A stretch of 64,000 bases of DNA. Source: a bacterium M00.F.Ca.ET.205.01.1.1. GTDB taxonomy: Bacteria > Pseudomonadota > Alphaproteobacteria > Rhizobiales > Rhizobiaceae. Shown in pieces: positions 28,225 to 36,833 of this stretch. The stretch lies in assembly GCA_004791255.1 (NCBI GenBank), contig SRUQ01000004.1:634031-698030 (forward strand), given 5' to 3'. The translations under genes were made by a program, and so were the position numbers. The notes under the pieces are model-generated. The model saw only the letters and a program-made list of their open reading frames with translations, did no database searches and was not told where the DNA came from. Every line of letters starts with the position of its first letter. The first letter of the stretch is position 1.

Positions 28225-28764
28225 ATCGGCGAGTATCCGGACCGCTTCGGCAACGAGATCGGCAACGGGGCGCGTGGCATCGAACGTCAAAGCCCGCTCG
28301 TCGCCTGCCGGTGGCTCGAGGATCGCGAACTGGCTGTCGACAAGGCTTGCCGGCATGAAATGGCCCTTGCGGCTGCCGACGCGCTGCCGGGCGGTGGCGG
28401 GATCGATTTCCAGATAGAGGAAGACGATGTCTCTCGCGAAACCCCGAAGTCGCTCGCGATAGGTCCGCTTCAAAGCCGAGCAGGTGGCGATCGCGCCCTG
28501 CCCTTTGCCGGCCAAGGCCGAAATGCGCTCGCCGATCGCGTCGAGCCAGCCCTCGCGCAACGCATCAGTCAGTGGCTCGCCACGTGCCATGCGTGCGACG
28601 TTCTCGGTCGGATGCAGCCTGTCGCCTTCGACGAAGGCGACGCCAAGGGCCGCCGCCAGCGCGATTCCCACGGCCGACTTACCACAGCCGGCGACGCCCA
28701 TCACCACCACGACCGGCGCCAGACCGGCATCGCCTGCCGGCGATCGGGCTGTCTTGCCTGCCAC
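28219..28764 (-). CDS. gntK: gluconokinase, GntK family
   Basis: This cytoplasmic kinase phosphorylates D-gluconate (or a close aldonate) to 6-phosphogluconate. The 181 residues contain the P-loop MGVAGCGKSAVG, the sugar-binding EGDRLHPTENVARMARGEPL and CSALKRTYRERLRG, all typical GntK motifs. The start is a GTG at 28764, six bases after the stop of the preceding permease, so it is the last gene of the sugar ABC operon. This location suggests that the importer delivers gluconate or a similar sugar acid. Confidence 0.92.
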   Translation of the reverse strand: MAGKTARSPAGDAGLAPVVVVMGVAGCGKSAVGIALAAALGVAFVEGDRLHPTENVARMARGEPLTDALREGWLDAIGERISALAGKGQGAIATCSALKRTYRERLRGFARDIVFLYLEIDPATARQRVGSRKGHFMPASLVDSQFAILEPPAGDERALTFDATRPVADLVAEAVRILADS

Positions 28765-28770
28765 GACCGT

Positions 28771-29757
28771 CTAGCGGCTTGCCGGCGCACGGCCGTAGAG
28801 CAGGAGCATGGCGACGATGACGACGCCATAGATGATCTGCCGCCCGGCCTCCGGCATCTGCATGACGGAAAGGATGGACTGCAAGAGCGTGATCAGGATG
28901 ACGCCGGCAACGGTGCCAAGATAGGAGCCGCGACCGCCCAGGATCGAAGTGCCGCCAAGCACGACAGCCGCGATCGACGGCAACAGATAGGGATCCCCCA
29001 TCGACTGTGCCGCCTTGGAGGCGTAGCCGGCGAGCAGAACGCCGCCAAAGGCGGACAGGCCACCGGATACCGCAAAGGCGATCATCACCACGCGCCGCGT
29101 ATCGACGCCGGAAAGATAAGCGGCGCGTTCACGGTTGCCGATACCGTAGACCATGCGGCCGAAGCCGGTTCGGGTCAGCACGAACACCGTCGCCGCGCCG
29201 ATCAGCGCCCAGATGATGACGGCGTTGGGCACGCCCGGAATGGTGAAGCCGGTCGCCAGATAGCGCATCGCGCCGGTCGCCGAATCCTGTGGCGAGAAGC
29301 CGCCGGTGTAGACCACCATCAGCCCTTGCGCGACCGCGTTGGTGGCGAGCGTAATGATCATCGAGGGAATGCGCAGATAGGCGACGCCAATGCCGTTGAC
29401 GATGCCGATCATGATGCCGCACAGGATGCCGAACGGAATGGCCAGCGCTACCCCGGCCGGGCCATAGGCCGCGGCGGCACTGGCCATCATCGCGCCCGCT
29501 GCCACGGACCATGGCACCGACAGGTCGATCTGGCCAAGCAGGATCACCAGCATCATACCGGTGGCGATGACGCCGAGGAACGAGGCCACTTTGAGCTGCT
29601 GCAAGAGATATTCGGGCGACAGGAAGCTGCGCGAATAAAGGCTGCCCAGGAACAGCAACAGCACGATGCAGGCGAAGGCGGTCAGCACTGCCGGATCAGC
29701 GCGGCGGATGAATTTGGGCATACGGTTGGCGATGCCGCCCATGGTCGTCTCGCTCAC
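28771..29757 (-). CDS. sugar ABC transporter permease (CUT2/RbsC type), second subunit
   Basis: This is a 328-residue membrane subunit of a ribose-type (CUT2) importer. The start is the GTG at 29757, which overlaps the stop of the upstream permease by four bases (GTGA); an ATG at 29742 is an alternative. It shows the family motif LLGQIDLSVPWSV near residues 80-95 and about ten hydrophobic helices. The operon has two different permeases, like the E. coli ytfQRT-yjfF system. The gluconokinase gene follows six bases later. Confidence 0.9.
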   Translation of the reverse strand: MSETTMGGIANRMPKFIRRADPAVLTAFACIVLLLFLGSLYSRSFLSPEYLLQQLKVASFLGVIATGMMLVILLGQIDLSVPWSVAAGAMMASAAAAYGPAGVALAIPFGILCGIMIGIVNGIGVAYLRIPSMIITLATNAVAQGLMVVYTGGFSPQDSATGAMRYLATGFTIPGVPNAVIIWALIGAATVFVLTRTGFGRMVYGIGNRERAAYLSGVDTRRVVMIAFAVSGGLSAFGGVLLAGYASKAAQSMGDPYLLPSIAAVVLGGTSILGGRGSYLGTVAGVILITLLQSILSVMQMPEAGRQIIYGVVIVAMLLLYGRAPASR

Positions 29758-30734
29758 AGGAACCACTCCAGCCGGTTGCGGACCCGAAACAGGGCAAAGG
29801 CGCCGAGACTGACAGCGACCAGCAGGATAACGCCCTGGAACAGGGGCTGCCAGAGCGGGTCGAAATCGAAGACGAACAGCAGATCGCCGATGGTGCGGAA
29901 GGCGAGCGCGCCGAAGATCGCGCCGAGGGCGCTGCCCTTGCCGCCGAACAGCGAGACGCCGCCAAGCACGACCGCGGCGATCGAAAACAGCGTGTAGGCG
30001 TTGCCGCTGGCATAGGCCGCCTCGCCCGTATAGGTGAAGAAGGTAAGAAACAGCCCGCCGATCGCCGCCAGCAACCCCGCCAGCGCATAGGCGGCGAACT
30101 TGCCGCGGCGGATCGGCACGCCGGACATATAGGCCGCCGTTTCCGACGATCCGGCCGCATAGGCCGCGCGGCCGAGCACCGAGCGGCTGAACGGCACCCA
30201 AATCACCAGCACCACCGCCAACAGCACGACCAGGCTTGCCGGCACCACGCCGAACACGCGGCCGGTCAGCGCGTCGGCCAGATCCTCATTGACCGAGCCG
30301 CCCGGGAACGGCCGCAACAGAAGACCGATGCCGTAATAGACCGCGCCAGTGGCGATGGTGGCGACGATCGGCTGCAGCCGTCCATAGATGACGATGGCGC
30401 CGTTGATCGCACCACAGAGAAGGCCGACCGCAAGCACGGCGATGACGCCAAGCGTCGTCTGCATCGGCGTGCCGACCACCAGCCAGGAGGCCAGACAATT
30501 GGTGAGCAGGAAAATCATGCCGACGGAGAGGTCGATGCCGGCGGTGATCACCACCAATGTCTGCGCCATGGCGACGAAGGCAAGCAGCACGCCCTTGTTC
30601 GCCGCCGTCTGCACCACATTGGCGGTGAAGCCCGCCGGATGGTTTGACGTGTAGATGATGAACATGACGATCAGGATGCCGAGCGCCAGCAGCGTTCCAC
30701 GCTGCTCGGCCAGCCAGTAGCGCCAATCCTTCAC
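29754..30734 (-). CDS. sugar ABC transporter permease (CUT2/RbsC type), first subunit
   Basis: This 326-residue membrane subunit of the same CUT2 importer carries VVITAGIDLSVGMIFLL, the hallmark of RbsC-type permeases, and many hydrophobic helices. The start is a GTG at 30734 overlapping the stop of the ATPase gene by four bases (GTGA), with AGGAG eight bases upstream. It lies between the ATPase and the second permease, and translational coupling runs through the whole operon. Confidence 0.9.
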   Translation of the reverse strand: MKDWRYWLAEQRGTLLALGILIVMFIIYTSNHPAGFTANVVQTAANKGVLLAFVAMAQTLVVITAGIDLSVGMIFLLTNCLASWLVVGTPMQTTLGVIAVLAVGLLCGAINGAIVIYGRLQPIVATIATGAVYYGIGLLLRPFPGGSVNEDLADALTGRVFGVVPASLVVLLAVVLVIWVPFSRSVLGRAAYAAGSSETAAYMSGVPIRRGKFAAYALAGLLAAIGGLFLTFFTYTGEAAYASGNAYTLFSIAAVVLGGVSLFGGKGSALGAIFGALAFRTIGDLLFVFDFDPLWQPLFQGVILLVAVSLGAFALFRVRNRLEWFL

Positions 30735-32278
30735 GCCTCCACTCCTCGGCTCATCGGGCTCTCCTCGCCATGGATATTGAGCGCGCTCGATATCAGCGCT
30801 CGCTCGGTGATCTCGGCGCCAACCAGTTCGCGCTTGACCGCTCCGTCATAGAGCACCAGCACCCGGTCGCAGCAGCCGACAAGCTCGTCATAGTCGGTCG
30901 AATAGAACAGGATCGCGGCTCCGGCGTCCGCCAGCTTGCGCATCAGCTGGTAGAGCTCCTGCTTGGTGCCGACGTCGATGCCGCGTGTCGGGTCGTTGAG
31001 CAGGATAATGCGCGGCTGACGCATCAGCCATTTGGCGATGACCACTTTCTGCTGGTTGCCGCCCGACAGCGCGCCAACGGGAATGTCGAGACCGGCGGTC
31101 TTGATCGCCAGCAGGCCGACCATGTCGTCGATCAGCCGCTGCTCGGCGGCACGGTCGATGATGCCGGCGCGCGACAACTGGTCGAGGGCGGCGAAGGACA
31201 GGTTCTCGCGTACCGTCATCGGCAGCATCAGGCCTTCGGTCTTGCGGTCCTCGGGGATCAGCGCCATGCCGATCCCGTCGTGACGCGCGGCCGCCGGACT
31301 GCCGATCGAGACCTCCTTGCCGTCGATCAGCACCTGGCCGGACAGGCCGCGCAGCACGCCGAAGAAGGCAAGCAGCAATTCACGCTGCCCCTGCCCGTCC
31401 AATCCGCCGAGGCCGACGACCTCGCCGGCGCTGACCGTCAGCGAGATATTGTCCAGCCGGTCGGTCCAGGAGAGCTTGCGGGCCTCGAGCCTGGGCGCGG
31501 CGGGGCTCGCTGCTCGCACCGGCTTTGGAGGAAAGATATGGCTGTATTCGCGGCCGATCATCAGCTCGACGACTTCATTGTCGCTCTTCGAGCCTGCCGC
31601 GTAGCTGGCGACATTGCGGCCATTGCGGAACACTGTGCACTGGTCTGCGAGTTCGGCGATCTCGTTCATGCGATGCGAGATGTAGAGCAACGCCAGTCCT
31701 TCCGACCGCAGCCGCTTCAGCACGTCGAATATCTTGGACACGTCGGTCGCGGTCAGCGCCGAGGTCGCTTCGTCAAGAATCAGGATGCGCGGCTTGCGTG
31801 CCAATGCCTTGGCGATCTCGACCATCTGGCGGCGCGACAGCGGCAGGTCCTTGACCAGCGCCAGCGGATGGATGTCGGCGGCGCCCGCGCGCGCCAGCGC
31901 CTCTTCGGCGATGCGGCGCTGGGCCTTGCGGTCGATCATGCCGAAACGCGTCGGTGGGTCGGAAATGACGATGTTGTCGGCGACGCTGAGTTCGGGAACC
32001 AGCGACAATTCCTGGAATATGCAAACGATGCCGGCCTGGTTGGCGGCTGCCGGCGACGCGAAGGCCACGTCACGGCCGTCCAGGGTCATCTTGCCCTCAT
32101 CGGGCGCCACGACACCGGCCATCACCTTGATCAGCGTCGATTTGCCAGCGCCGTTTTCGCCAAGGATGGCGTGGATGCTGCCCGCCTCGACCGACAGTTC
32201 GGCCTTCTCAAGCGCTCGCACGCCACCATAGCGCTTGGATATGCCCTCCATGCGGAAGAGCGGAGCCGCACCGTCCAT
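30731..32278 (-). CDS. sugar ABC transporter ATP-binding protein (CUT2/RbsA type, two NBDs)
   Basis: This 515-residue ATPase has two fused nucleotide-binding domains. The first has Walker A GENGAGKST and Walker B ILDEATSALT. In the second, the P-loop is degenerate (GLDGQGQREL), as normal for RbsA-type proteins, while signature LSGGNQQKVVIAKWL and Walker B ILLNDPTRGIDVG are retained. The start is the ATG at 32278, preceded by GGGAGG; an in-frame TTG lies four codons upstream. It follows the binding-protein gene after a hairpin and precedes two permeases. Confidence 0.93.
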   Translation of the reverse strand: MDGAAPLFRMEGISKRYGGVRALEKAELSVEAGSIHAILGENGAGKSTLIKVMAGVVAPDEGKMTLDGRDVAFASPAAANQAGIVCIFQELSLVPELSVADNIVISDPPTRFGMIDRKAQRRIAEEALARAGAADIHPLALVKDLPLSRRQMVEIAKALARKPRILILDEATSALTATDVSKIFDVLKRLRSEGLALLYISHRMNEIAELADQCTVFRNGRNVASYAAGSKSDNEVVELMIGREYSHIFPPKPVRAASPAAPRLEARKLSWTDRLDNISLTVSAGEVVGLGGLDGQGQRELLLAFFGVLRGLSGQVLIDGKEVSIGSPAAARHDGIGMALIPEDRKTEGLMLPMTVRENLSFAALDQLSRAGIIDRAAEQRLIDDMVGLLAIKTAGLDIPVGALSGGNQQKVVIAKWLMRQPRIILLNDPTRGIDVGTKQELYQLMRKLADAGAAILFYSTDYDELVGCCDRVLVLYDGAVKRELVGAEITERALISSALNIHGEESPMSRGVEA

Positions 32279-32309
32279 CGATCCTCCCAAGGCGCTTGTC
32301 AGTCCAGCC

Positions 32310-32335
32310 GGCGCCGCGGAACAGGCCGCGGCGCC
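32310..32335 (-). terminator. strong GC stem-loop between the sugar-binding protein gene and the ATPase gene
   Basis: GGCGCCGCGG and CCGCGGCGCC form a perfect 10-base stem with a 6-base loop in the gap after the binding-protein gene. There is no T-run, so it probably stabilises the binding-protein mRNA or partly attenuates the downstream genes rather than stopping transcription fully. Confidence 0.65.
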
Positions 32336-32353
32336 GAGCGATAACCGGAGACG

Positions 32354-33481
32354 TTACTGATCTGCCTTGGTCTGGCCCATGATTTCCTGCGCCGTGAAGT
32401 TGATGCCGCAGGTCGGGAAGGAATTGCCGACGAAGAAATTATCCGACTGATCGGGGAAGAAGTCCTGACCTTCCTTGAAGTTCGGATCCTCGACGATGGC
32501 CAGCGGCAGCTTGACCGACTGCGGCACGACATTGCCTTCGAGCGCGGCAATCGCCGTCTTGATCGCAACCGCCACCTGGGCCGGGCCGGTGCCGGCCGAA
32601 GAGCATTTCAACCCGTCCGCCGCGTGGGCCGCGCAGAACTTGCGGAAGCCGTTTTCGGTTTCGCCGCCGAACGGCACGAAGGCATGCTTGGCATCGATCA
32701 TCGCCTGCACGATGCCGGTGTCGCCGCCTTGCCCGGTGATCCCGACGAAGGGGCCATTGGTGGCGATCGCGTCCGCCGTGACCTTCTGCGCCGTCGGATC
32801 GTCCCACTTGCCGGCGACTTCGGTGACGTCCCACTTCTTGCCGGAAGCGTCCAGGGCCTCATGGATGCCGTTGTGGCGGTCGGTGTCGACCGAGGTGCCG
32901 GCGACGCCGCGCACTTCAAGGATCTTGCCGCCATCGGGGATATGGCTGATCAGCCACTTGCCCCACAGTTCGCCAAGGCCCTTCTGGTCGACATTGACGT
33001 TGATGGCGTCCTTGGTATCGAGAATGTTGTCGAAGGCGACGAGCACGACGCCGGCCTCCTTGGCGCGCTTGATGACAGGCGCGAAAGCGGTCGGGTTCTG
33101 TGCGTTGACGACGATGGCGTCATAGCCGGAATCGATGAAGTTGTTGATCGCCGAAATCTGCGCCGGCACATCTTCGCCGGTCGACACGACCTTGAATTCC
33201 TTCAGCTTGGCTGCGACGTCCTTCTGCGCGGCATAAGCCTTGGCGGTCTGGATCATCTGGATGCGCCAGGTGTTGGCGATATAGCCGTTGGCGAGCGCGA
33301 TGCGGTAAGGGCCGTCCTTCTTGGGGAATTTGAAGAATTGCGTGTCAGCGGCCCAGGGCGCGAAGCAGTCCGGTTCGGCGGCAGGCCCGCTGACGACTTC
33401 CGGACCGGCGGCCATCGCGGCCGAATTGAGCATGACGAATGCAGTGGCGGCAACGATGCCACCAACCAGTGACTTGATCAT
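32354..33481 (-). CDS. sugar ABC transporter periplasmic binding protein (CUT2 type)
   Basis: This is the 375-residue solute-binding protein of the CUT2 importer that ends in gluconokinase. The start at 33481 has GGGAGG about seven bases upstream. A Sec signal peptide is followed by the periplasmic_binding_4 fold, with YRIALANGYIANTWRIQMI, FIDSGYDAIVVNAQNPTAFAP and GPFVGITGQGGDTGIVQ. Two cysteines near the C-terminus (FPTCGINF and DGLKCSS) could form a disulfide. Given the gluconokinase, the ligand may be gluconate or another aldonic acid or sugar; this is an inference. Confidence 0.88.
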   Translation of the reverse strand: MIKSLVGGIVAATAFVMLNSAAMAAGPEVVSGPAAEPDCFAPWAADTQFFKFPKKDGPYRIALANGYIANTWRIQMIQTAKAYAAQKDVAAKLKEFKVVSTGEDVPAQISAINNFIDSGYDAIVVNAQNPTAFAPVIKRAKEAGVVLVAFDNILDTKDAINVNVDQKGLGELWGKWLISHIPDGGKILEVRGVAGTSVDTDRHNGIHEALDASGKKWDVTEVAGKWDDPTAQKVTADAIATNGPFVGITGQGGDTGIVQAMIDAKHAFVPFGGETENGFRKFCAAHAADGLKCSSAGTGPAQVAVAIKTAIAALEGNVVPQSVKLPLAIVEDPNFKEGQDFFPDQSDNFFVGNSFPTCGINFTAQEIMGQTKADQ

Positions 33482-33652
33482 CGATATTCCTCCCATTTGC
33501 AGTTCTGAGTGTCGTTTCACTTCGTGAAATCAGACGCTGGCGACCCAAGGCACCTCCTGCCTTGTCTTCAGCGCCTTTCAGGGCGGCCGTTTGCCGCCCC
33601 GATCCCTCCCCTTGCTGCCCCCTCGGCGCGAGGAAAAGCTATCATATTATCC

Positions 33653-33695
33653 ATAATAAACAAGCATGAGTTGTCGCTTATGTATAATAAACAAG
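33653..33695. repeat. 12-bp direct repeat, 31-bp period, in the sugar operon promoter region
   Basis: ATAATAAACAAG occurs at 33653-33664 and again at 33684-33695, a period of 31 bases or about three helical turns. Each copy is followed within four to seven bases by GAGTTGT. The spacing on one face of the helix suggests a protein-binding pair. Function is not known. Confidence 0.55.
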
Positions 33696-33730
33696 TTTTC
33701 CGAGTTGTTTGGAGCGCCTATTCTCCAGGG

Positions 33731-33746
33731 ATGGTAGCGCTACCAT
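33731..33746. promoter_or_regulatory. candidate LacI-family operator, perfect 16-bp palindrome
   Basis: ATGGTAGC-GCTACCAT is a perfect 16-base palindrome with a central CG step, the usual form of LacI/GntR-type operators. It lies 40 bases beyond the 3' end of the LacI gene and upstream of the sugar ABC operon on the same strand. The adjacent repressor is the natural candidate to bind it. Confidence 0.75.
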
Positions 33747-33786
33747 GACGTAGTGTAAAGTAGCATTTGCGGTCCACGAAAACCTC

Positions 33787-34815
33787 TCAGCGCGCTGTGC
33801 TTTCGCGCGGAATCAGCTCGAATCCGAGGTCTACGACCCGCTGTTCGGGCCGCTCGCCGGCAATCGCCGCCAGCGCCATGCCGACCGAACGCCGGCCGAT
33901 CTCGTAGCGGTGCGTGCGGACGCTTGTGATCGACGGAAATGCCACCTGCATCATGTCGAGATCGTTGAAGCCGACGATGCCCATCGTCTGCGGCACCGCG
34001 ATCGCGGCGCGATGACACTCGAACAGCACGCCGAGCGCGATATCGTCATTGTTGCAGAACACGCCGTCCAGCGCCGGCATCTTGGCCAGCGCATCGCGGA
34101 ACATTTCGCGGCCGAGCGGCACGCTGGACAAAAGCGGCGTGGTGGTGATGAGGCGCGGATCGAACAGGCCGGCCTTCTCCATCGCCGCGCGATAGCCGGC
34201 GAGCCGCCGTTGCGAGCGCGGATCCATGCGCGCGCCGATGAAGCCTATGCGGCGGTAGCCCGCTTCGATCAGATGTTCGGTCGCCGCCCGGCCGCCATCG
34301 AGATGCGAAAAGCCGACCATCATGTCGACGGGATCGGGCCCGGTCTCCATGACCTGCACGACCGGGCAGCCTGATGTCTCCAGCAGCCTGCGCGATGTCT
34401 GCGTCTGGTCGATGCCGGCCACGATCAGTGCTGCCGGACGCTGCGGCCCGAACACCTGCAGCAGCCGCTCTTCCTCGAGGCCGGAATAATGCGTGTTGCC
34501 GAGCTGGACGCGGAACGGGCCGTCCGACAGGCTGTCATAGATGCCGCGCACCACCTCGGCAAAGACGTTGTTGGTCAGCGACGGCACCAGCACGCCAAAC
34601 ACTTCCGCGCGCGCCGAGGCCAGCGCCCGCGCATTGGGATCGGGCACATAGCCGAGTTCGCCGATGGCAGCCTGGATCTGCCGGCGCAATTCTTCCGAGA
34701 CGCGCCCCGGCTCGCGCAGCGCGCGCGACACCGTGATGGCGCCGACGCCGGCCTTGCGCGCCACGTCTGATATCGTCGGGCGGCCGCCGCCCCGGCGCGA
34801 GCGCGGCTTGGTCAA
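33787..34815 (-). CDS. LacI-family transcriptional regulator (GntR gluconate-repressor-like)
   Basis: This 342-residue repressor has an N-terminal HTH (TISDVARKAGVGAITVSRAL), a hinge (YVPDPNARALA) and a periplasmic-binding-like effector domain. The overall sequence resembles the gluconate repressor GntR of the LacI family more than LacI itself. The best start is an unusual TTG at 34815, because no in-frame ATG lies before the HTH. It sits upstream of, and on the same strand as, the sugar ABC-gluconokinase operon, with a perfect palindrome between them. Derepression by gluconate or a related acid is a plausible inference. Confidence 0.88.
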   Translation of the reverse strand: MTKPRSRRGGGRPTISDVARKAGVGAITVSRALREPGRVSEELRRQIQAAIGELGYVPDPNARALASARAEVFGVLVPSLTNNVFAEVVRGIYDSLSDGPFRVQLGNTHYSGLEEERLLQVFGPQRPAALIVAGIDQTQTSRRLLETSGCPVVQVMETGPDPVDMMVGFSHLDGGRAATEHLIEAGYRRIGFIGARMDPRSQRRLAGYRAAMEKAGLFDPRLITTTPLLSSVPLGREMFRDALAKMPALDGVFCNNDDIALGVLFECHRAAIAVPQTMGIVGFNDLDMMQVAFPSITSVRTHRYEIGRRSVGMALAAIAGERPEQRVVDLGFELIPRESTAR

Positions 34816-34992
34816 GAACGTCTTCCACGAGGCAGGCGCCGGCCGCCATCCACTCGCAGAACCATATTCAACGCCTTTGCCACTGTCGCCATGCTAACCG
34901 GCCTGTTGCCGCATCCGCCCACCCCTGGCGTCGCGCAGCCTTGGCGGGTTGTCAAGCCGAGCGGTTGCGCCTTGTCGGGCCGGACAGATCCT

Positions 34993-36228
34993 TCAAGCCG
35001 CCGCCGCGGCGTTGCTCCTCGCCTTCCACATCAGCAGCCCGATCGCCAATATATTCAACAAATTCCAGGCAATGCCGTTCAGGAACGCAACCGCATAGGA
35101 ACCGGTCAGGTCGTAGATCCAGCCCGACATCCAGCCGCCGATCGCCATGCCGAAGATCGTCGCCATCATGACGATGCCGATCCGCTGGCCGGCCTCCTTG
35201 GCGGGCATGTAGTCGCGCACGATGATCGCATAGCAAGGCACGATGCCGCCCTGCGACAGGCCGAACACCAATGAAACGACATAGAGCGAGGCGAGCCCGT
35301 CAAACGGGATATAGAACAGCAGCGACAGGCACTGCAGCACCGAACCGATGAGCAAGGTTTTCACGGCGCCGATGCGATCGGCGAGGAAGCCTGAGGCAAG
35401 ACGGCTGACCACGCCCGCCGCCATCATGATCGACAGCATGTCGGCCCCATGCGCCATGCCGTAACCGAGATCCATGCAATAGGCGACGATGTGCACCTGG
35501 GGCATCGACATCGCCACGCAGCAGCCGAGCCCGGCGACAACCAGCAGCACCTGCAATGCCGCCGGCGACAGCGAAATGGCCTGCACTGGCCGGCTTCCCG
35601 GCGAGCCAGCGGCCGCCCCCTCCGGGGCGCGGCGCCGCAGCATCAGCACCAGCGGCACCATGGTCACTAGGCAGAACACGCCGATGGCCGCATAGGTGAA
35701 GCGCCAGCCTTCCGCCTTCATCAGCGTCGGCATGATGGTTGGCCAGAGCGCTCCTGCGAGATAGTTGCCGGCGGCGGCCGCGGTCACCGCGACGCCGCGT
35801 CTGCGGTTGAACCAGTGCGAGATATCGGCGATCAACGGTCCGAAGATCACCGAGGTGCCGACACCGATGAGCACACCTTGTGCAAGGGTGAATTGCAGGA
35901 TCGAGGTTGACAGCGCCGCGAGCATGAGCCCGGCGGCGAGCGCGACCGAGGAGATCAGCGCCGGGATCCAATAACCCATGCGATCGATGGCGCGGCCGAC
36001 CAGCACGTTGCCAGCTGCGAAACCCACCATGGTCGCGGTGTAAGGCATGGATGCCGCGGCCCGGTCGACGCCGAACTCAGCCTGCACGGCCGGCAGCACG
36101 ACCACGACGGCCCACATGCCGACTGCCCCGATCGTCGCCAGCAACATCGAGATGGCAAGCCGCAGCCACGCATAGGGGCTGTCGACGGCAGCGTTGCCGA
36201 ATGTTGACTGCGAGATGATCGAGTTCAA
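34993..36228 (-). CDS. MFS transporter (OFA-like)
   Basis: This is a 411-residue major facilitator with twelve predicted membrane helices in two halves separated by a cytoplasmic loop (about residues 195-215). The A-motif-like loop GRAIDRMGYWIPA and the second-half counterpart ADRIGAVKTLLIG are visible. The pattern resembles oxalate/formate-antiporter-like permeases, but the substrate is not clear. The start is uncertain: TTG at 36228 is used because no upstream ATG is in frame, while the first ATG is at codon 28. It lies 177 bases upstream of the LacI gene on the same strand and may be part of the same sugar-acid locus. Confidence 0.8.
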   Translation of the reverse strand: MNSIISQSTFGNAAVDSPYAWLRLAISMLLATIGAVGMWAVVVVLPAVQAEFGVDRAAASMPYTATMVGFAAGNVLVGRAIDRMGYWIPALISSVALAAGLMLAALSTSILQFTLAQGVLIGVGTSVIFGPLIADISHWFNRRRGVAVTAAAAGNYLAGALWPTIMPTLMKAEGWRFTYAAIGVFCLVTMVPLVLMLRRRAPEGAAAGSPGSRPVQAISLSPAALQVLLVVAGLGCCVAMSMPQVHIVAYCMDLGYGMAHGADMLSIMMAAGVVSRLASGFLADRIGAVKTLLIGSVLQCLSLLFYIPFDGLASLYVVSLVFGLSQGGIVPCYAIIVRDYMPAKEAGQRIGIVMMATIFGMAIGGWMSGWIYDLTGSYAVAFLNGIAWNLLNILAIGLLMWKARSNAAAAA

Positions 36229-36436
36229 GATATTTCCAATCCGCGGTCATGGACATCGACGGGCTCTGAGCCATGCGACCTGCCGGCTACTGATCCATTT
36301 GCCACTATCGGCGCATTGGCGGCGCCGAGCAGCGCCACACGAGGCAATTCCGTGGTTCCAGTCGCGTATCGGGATTTTCGGAACGCATGACGACAACCGA
36401 CGTTTTGCGGCAGATCAATCCTGAAGGAGTTCCCGC

Positions 36437-36724
36437 ATGACCACGGACCAAAAATGGTCGGCAGACGTAACCGGGCGCAGCAATGCGATGGACCTTGAGG
36501 AGCATGTTTTCGAATCGCATGATGCCAAAAAGATCGCGGCATCGCTGAAGAGATCGGCCGAGCACAGCGACCGGCGCAAGGCCGAGCCGTTCCAGTCCGC
36601 CATGTCGATGCTGAATTTCTACATCAATCGCGCCGGCAAGAACCTGCCGGCGAAGCAGAAGAAGGTGCTGGAGGACGCAAAGGACGAATTGCGCACGGCA
36701 TTTGGACGTCCAAAAGAGAATTAG
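36437..36724 (+). CDS. DUF3175 family protein
   Basis: This 95-residue cytoplasmic protein belongs to the DUF3175 family, of unknown function. The sequence includes WSADVTGRSNAMDLEEHVF and AASLKRSAEHSDRRKAEPFQ, followed by SAMSMLNFYINRAGKNLP, which are the family's conserved features. AAGGAG lies eight bases upstream of the ATG. It is rich in charged residues with no signal peptide or membrane helix. It lies alone between the MFS gene (divergent) and the IolE-like gene. Confidence 0.8.
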   Translation: MTTDQKWSADVTGRSNAMDLEEHVFESHDAKKIAASLKRSAEHSDRRKAEPFQSAMSMLNFYINRAGKNLPAKQKKVLEDAKDELRTAFGRPKEN

Positions 36725-36742
36725 CCGACTTCGCCCGCCAAT

Positions 36743-36784
36743 GGTTCCATCAGCCTTTCCCAGAGTGGACCTAGTGATGGAACC
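36743..36784. promoter_or_regulatory. 10-bp inverted repeat before the IolE-like gene
   Basis: GGTTCCATCA (36743-36752) and TGATGGAACC (36775-36784) are perfect inverted arms with a 22-base spacer; the half-site centres are 32 bases apart, about three turns. It could be a terminator for the DUF3175 gene (the stem is followed by TCTTTG) or a regulator pair for the gene starting 50 bases downstream. Confidence 0.45.
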
Positions 36785-36833
36785 TCTTTGACGCCAGTTT
36801 GCGGCCTCGGCTCACTCTGGCGGCGCTGGCGCA

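Larger units (their letters stand above)
33482..33786. other. 305-bp control region between the LacI gene and the sugar ABC operon
   Basis: This gap has no convincing gene. It holds an AT-rich part (33640-33700) with a direct repeat and, 250 bases upstream of the binding-protein start, the 16-base LacI-type palindrome. Both are listed separately. The part nearest the binding-protein gene (33490-33640) is GC-rich and featureless to the eye, presumably the 5' leader. Confidence 0.6.
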
